A stretch of DNA of 5,334 nucleotides from an uncultured Collinsella sp. (lineage in GTDB: Bacteria > Actinomycetota > Coriobacteriia > Coriobacteriales > Coriobacteriaceae), in NCBI GenBank assembly GCA_900556205.1, contig USNX01000100.1, positions 1 through 5,334 on the forward strand, read 5' to 3'. Position numbers and translations under genes: made by a program. Each line of letters opens with the position of its first letter. The first letter of the stretch is position 1. The notes beneath the pieces are model-generated. The model was not told the DNA's origin. It did not search any database and saw nothing but the letters and a program-made list of their open reading frames with translations. Shown piece after piece: positions 3,477 through 5,334 of the stretch.

Positions 3477-5334
3477 CTAGTCAAACAAGCTCGGCATGTC
3501 GTTTTCCTTCATGAGAGCGCCGGCGGAGGGGAGGCTCTGCGCGGTGAACTTCTCGGCCGAGACGCCGGCGCCAAGAATCTCCTCGGTCGTGCCGACGGTG
3601 GTGACCGAGCGGCCCTTCTTGGCCGTAAAGGCCTGGACGCCCTGCGTGTTGGTGGTCGTCTTGGTCTTGAGCAGCGACGTGTTGAAGTTCATCAAACGAT
3701 AGTCGCTCGAGACCAGCGCGATGTCGCGGTCCTCCTTGAGCACCTGGGCATACAGCAGCTTGCTGCCACCGTAGATGGCGTTCTTGAGGCGCTTGCGGTT
3801 GGTCTTGGTGACGTATCCGGAAAGCGCGACGCGCACCACGCGGCCGTTCTCAAAGACGAACAGCACGTCGGCCTTGTAGTCCTCGGGGTCGATGACCCAG
3901 ATGACGCTCTCGTCGGGTTCCATCTCAAGATCGGTCGGCAGGTACGAGCCCAGCTGGGCCGACTTGGTGTCCTCAAACGCCGCAACCTTGCACTTGTACA
4001 CCTGGCTCTTGTTGGTAAAGACCAGCAGCTCGTGGGTGTTGGAGGACGGGAACTCGATAAAGGGCTTGTCGCCGTCCTTGTACTTGAGCGTGGTGGCCTT
4101 CTTAAGCACGCGGTCCGTCATCTTCTTAAGGTAGCCATCGCGCGAGAGCATGATGGTGACCGGATACTCCTCGACCTCGGGCTCCAGGCTTACCTCGATG
4201 ACCTCGTGGGGCTCGATCCTGCCCGTGCGCCGCGGCATCACGTACTTCTTGTTGACCGCGGCCAGCTCGTCGCTGATGACCTTCTTGATGTTCTCCTCGC
4301 TGGAGAGGATCTCTTCAAGCTCGGCAATCTCGCCCTCAAGCTTAGCGATGTCCTTGGTGCGGTTGAGGATGTACTCCTCGTTGATGTTGCGGAGCTTAAG
4401 CTCGGCAACAAACTCGGCCTGGGTCTCGTCGATGTCGAAGCCCTTCATAAGGTTGGGCACGACCTCGGCCTCGAGTTTGGTGCCGCGGATGATGGCGATG
4501 GCCTTGTCGATATCGAGCAGAATTGCCTCAAGGCCGTGCAGCAGGTGCAGGCGCTCGGACTTTTTGCCCAGGTCAAAGTTAATGCGGCGACGGGTGGATT
4601 CAATACGCCACTTGACCCACTCGTGCAGAATCTGGCGCACGCCCATAACACGGGGATAGCCGTCGACGAGTACGTTGAAGTTGCACGAGAACGAATCCTG
4701 CAGCGTGGTCGAGCGATAGAGCTTGGCCATGAGCTTGTCGGGGTCGACGCCGCGCTTAAGGTCGATGGCAATGCGCAAGCCCGAGAGGTCGGTTTCGTCG
4801 CGGATGTCGGCGATCTCCTTGACCTTGCCCTCCTTGGAGAGCTTGACGATGCGCTCGATGATGACATCGGTCTTGGTGGTGTAGGGGATCTCGTAGACCT
4901 CGATGATGCGCTCTTCGGGAATCCAGCGCCAGCGGGAGCGGATCTGGAAGCTGCCAAGGCCGGTCTCGATGATCTTTTCCATCTCCTCGCGGCGGTAAAT
5001 GATCTCGCCGCCGGTCGAGAAGTCGGGCATGGGCATATATTCGAGCAGGTCGCAGTCGGGATCCTGCAGATAGTGCATGGTGGCGGTGCAGACCTCGTTG
5101 AGGTTGAAGCCGCAGATGTCGGACGCCATGGCGACGCCGATGCCTTTGTTGGCCGAGACGAGGATGTTGGGGAACGTGGTGGGCAGCAGGCGCGGCTCCT
5201 TCATGGCGCCGTCGTAGCTGTCAACGAAGTCGACCGGGTCCTTGTCGATGTCCTTGAAGATCTCGGCGCTGATCGGGGAGAGCTTGGCTTCGGTGTAACG
5301 CGAAGCGGCGTAGCTCAAGTCGCCCGAATAATAC
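3477..5334 (-). CDS. Type IIA DNA topoisomerase subunit A (ParC/GyrA family), N-terminus cut by window
   Basis: Ends at TAG 3479-3477 and runs off the right edge; 618 residues are visible and about 110-130 N-terminal residues are missing. The enzyme is the DNA breakage-reunion subunit of an A2B2 type II topoisomerase, working with an ATPase B subunit (ParE/GyrB-like), likely encoded further right. The catalytic tyrosine is in LSYAASRYTEAKL, codon 5297-5295, equivalent to E. coli GyrA Tyr122. The tower and breakage-reunion core follow (DFVDSYDGAMKEPRLLPTTF, about residues 35-54 of the visible part). The helical coiled-coil arm is at about 315-360 (AKLEGEIAELEEIL), and a beta-pinwheel-like C-terminal domain at about 390-618, ending PSLFD. 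I see no GyrA box (QRRGGRG-like), so a topoisomerase IV-type or a divergent A subunit is more likely than a supercoiling gyrase. The form with AASRYTEAKL and MKEPxLLPxTFP resembles the ParC-like proteins of Lachnospiraceae and Coriobacteriia. An apparent TTG start at 5318 is internal and is not the true start. Confidence 0.93.
   Translation of the reverse strand, partial: YYSGDLSYAASRYTEAKLSPISAEIFKDIDKDPVDFVDSYDGAMKEPRLLPTTFPNILVSANKGIGVAMASDICGFNLNEVCTATMHYLQDPDCDLLEYMPMPDFSTGGEIIYRREEMEKIIETGLGSFQIRSRWRWIPEERIIEVYEIPYTTKTDVIIERIVKLSKEGKVKEIADIRDETDLSGLRIAIDLKRGVDPDKLMAKLYRSTTLQDSFSCNFNVLVDGYPRVMGVRQILHEWVKWRIESTRRRINFDLGKKSERLHLLHGLEAILLDIDKAIAIIRGTKLEAEVVPNLMKGFDIDETQAEFVAELKLRNINEEYILNRTKDIAKLEGEIAELEEILSSEENIKKVISDELAAVNKKYVMPRRTGRIEPHEVIEVSLEPEVEEYPVTIMLSRDGYLKKMTDRVLKKATTLKYKDGDKPFIEFPSSNTHELLVFTNKSQVYKCKVAAFEDTKSAQLGSYLPTDLEMEPDESVIWVIDPEDYKADVLFVFENGRVVRVALSGYVTKTNRKRLKNAIYGGSKLLYAQVLKEDRDIALVSSDYRLMNFNTSLLKTKTTTNTQGVQAFTAKKGRSVTTVGTTEEILGAGVSAEKFTAQSLPSAGALMKENDMPSLFD

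Noticed and set aside
4150..4957. Long open frames on both strands inside the topoisomerase gene (4150-4659 plus, 4445-4957 minus)
   Set aside because: Serine/arginine-rich low-complexity translations typical of shadows in a GC-rich gene.
1..5334. CRISPR array, tRNA or rRNA genes, integrase or transposase genes
   Set aside because: No regularly spaced repeats, no recognisable RNA gene sequences and no recombinase motifs were seen on either strand.

Overview
The window looks like chromosomal DNA from a GC-rich gut actinobacterium of the Coriobacteriia, most likely Collinsella or a close relative. This is inferred from protein style (the topoisomerase A subunit, the TetR N-terminus, the flavodoxin-family protein), not from a search. 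Base composition is uneven: a 60-base sample of the topoisomerase gene (4741-4800) is 65% G+C, and one of the ATPase gene (2281-2340) is 48%, so the ATPase gene may be a later arrival.

Layout. Bases 1-65 (minus) hold the start of an ABC transporter ATPase. Divergent from it, 261-362 (plus) is the first 33 residues of a TetR-family regulator, cut off by a stop. It runs directly into what looks like an internal fragment of a type I restriction specificity gene (hsdS, about 361-511). That is followed on the other strand by a broken DUF2992/YjdF-type gene (524-804) that has lost its middle and its frame. So 261-804 is a graveyard of three gene remnants. The broken YjdF gene still has a promoter-like sequence, a leader of about 120 bases and a strong ribosome binding site, with a perfect anti-Shine-Dalgarno sequence in the leader. 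A 17-base-arm inverted repeat (1019-1065) separates it from an intact flavodoxin-fold, iron-sulfur-flavoprotein-like gene (1175-1705, plus).

Bases 1716-3366 form an ATPase module. It contains a long hairpin (1716-1787), an antisense remnant of the C-terminal winged-helix end of another ATPase (1815 to about 1991), a strong promoter whose -35 box overlaps an inverted repeat (2011-2037), and a complete 402-residue DUF4143-type AAA ATPase (2089-3297). A degenerate repeat of about 37 bases lies on both sides of this module (1757-1793 and 3331-3366, same orientation), suggesting it was acquired or shuffled as a unit.

A GC-rich hairpin at 3399-3440 lies between the ATPase gene and the convergent gene on the minus strand. 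That gene (3477 to beyond 5334) encodes most of a type IIA topoisomerase A subunit of the ParC/GyrA family, including the catalytic tyrosine close to the window edge.

The two housekeeping-like genes (topoisomerase, ABC exporter) flank a small accessory island of decayed genes, repeats and a self-contained ATPase. I see no clear new multi-gene system. The most interesting items are the repeat-flanked ATPase module with its operator-like promoter, the triple gene scar that removed the TetR regulator, and the unexplained dyad at 1019-1065.
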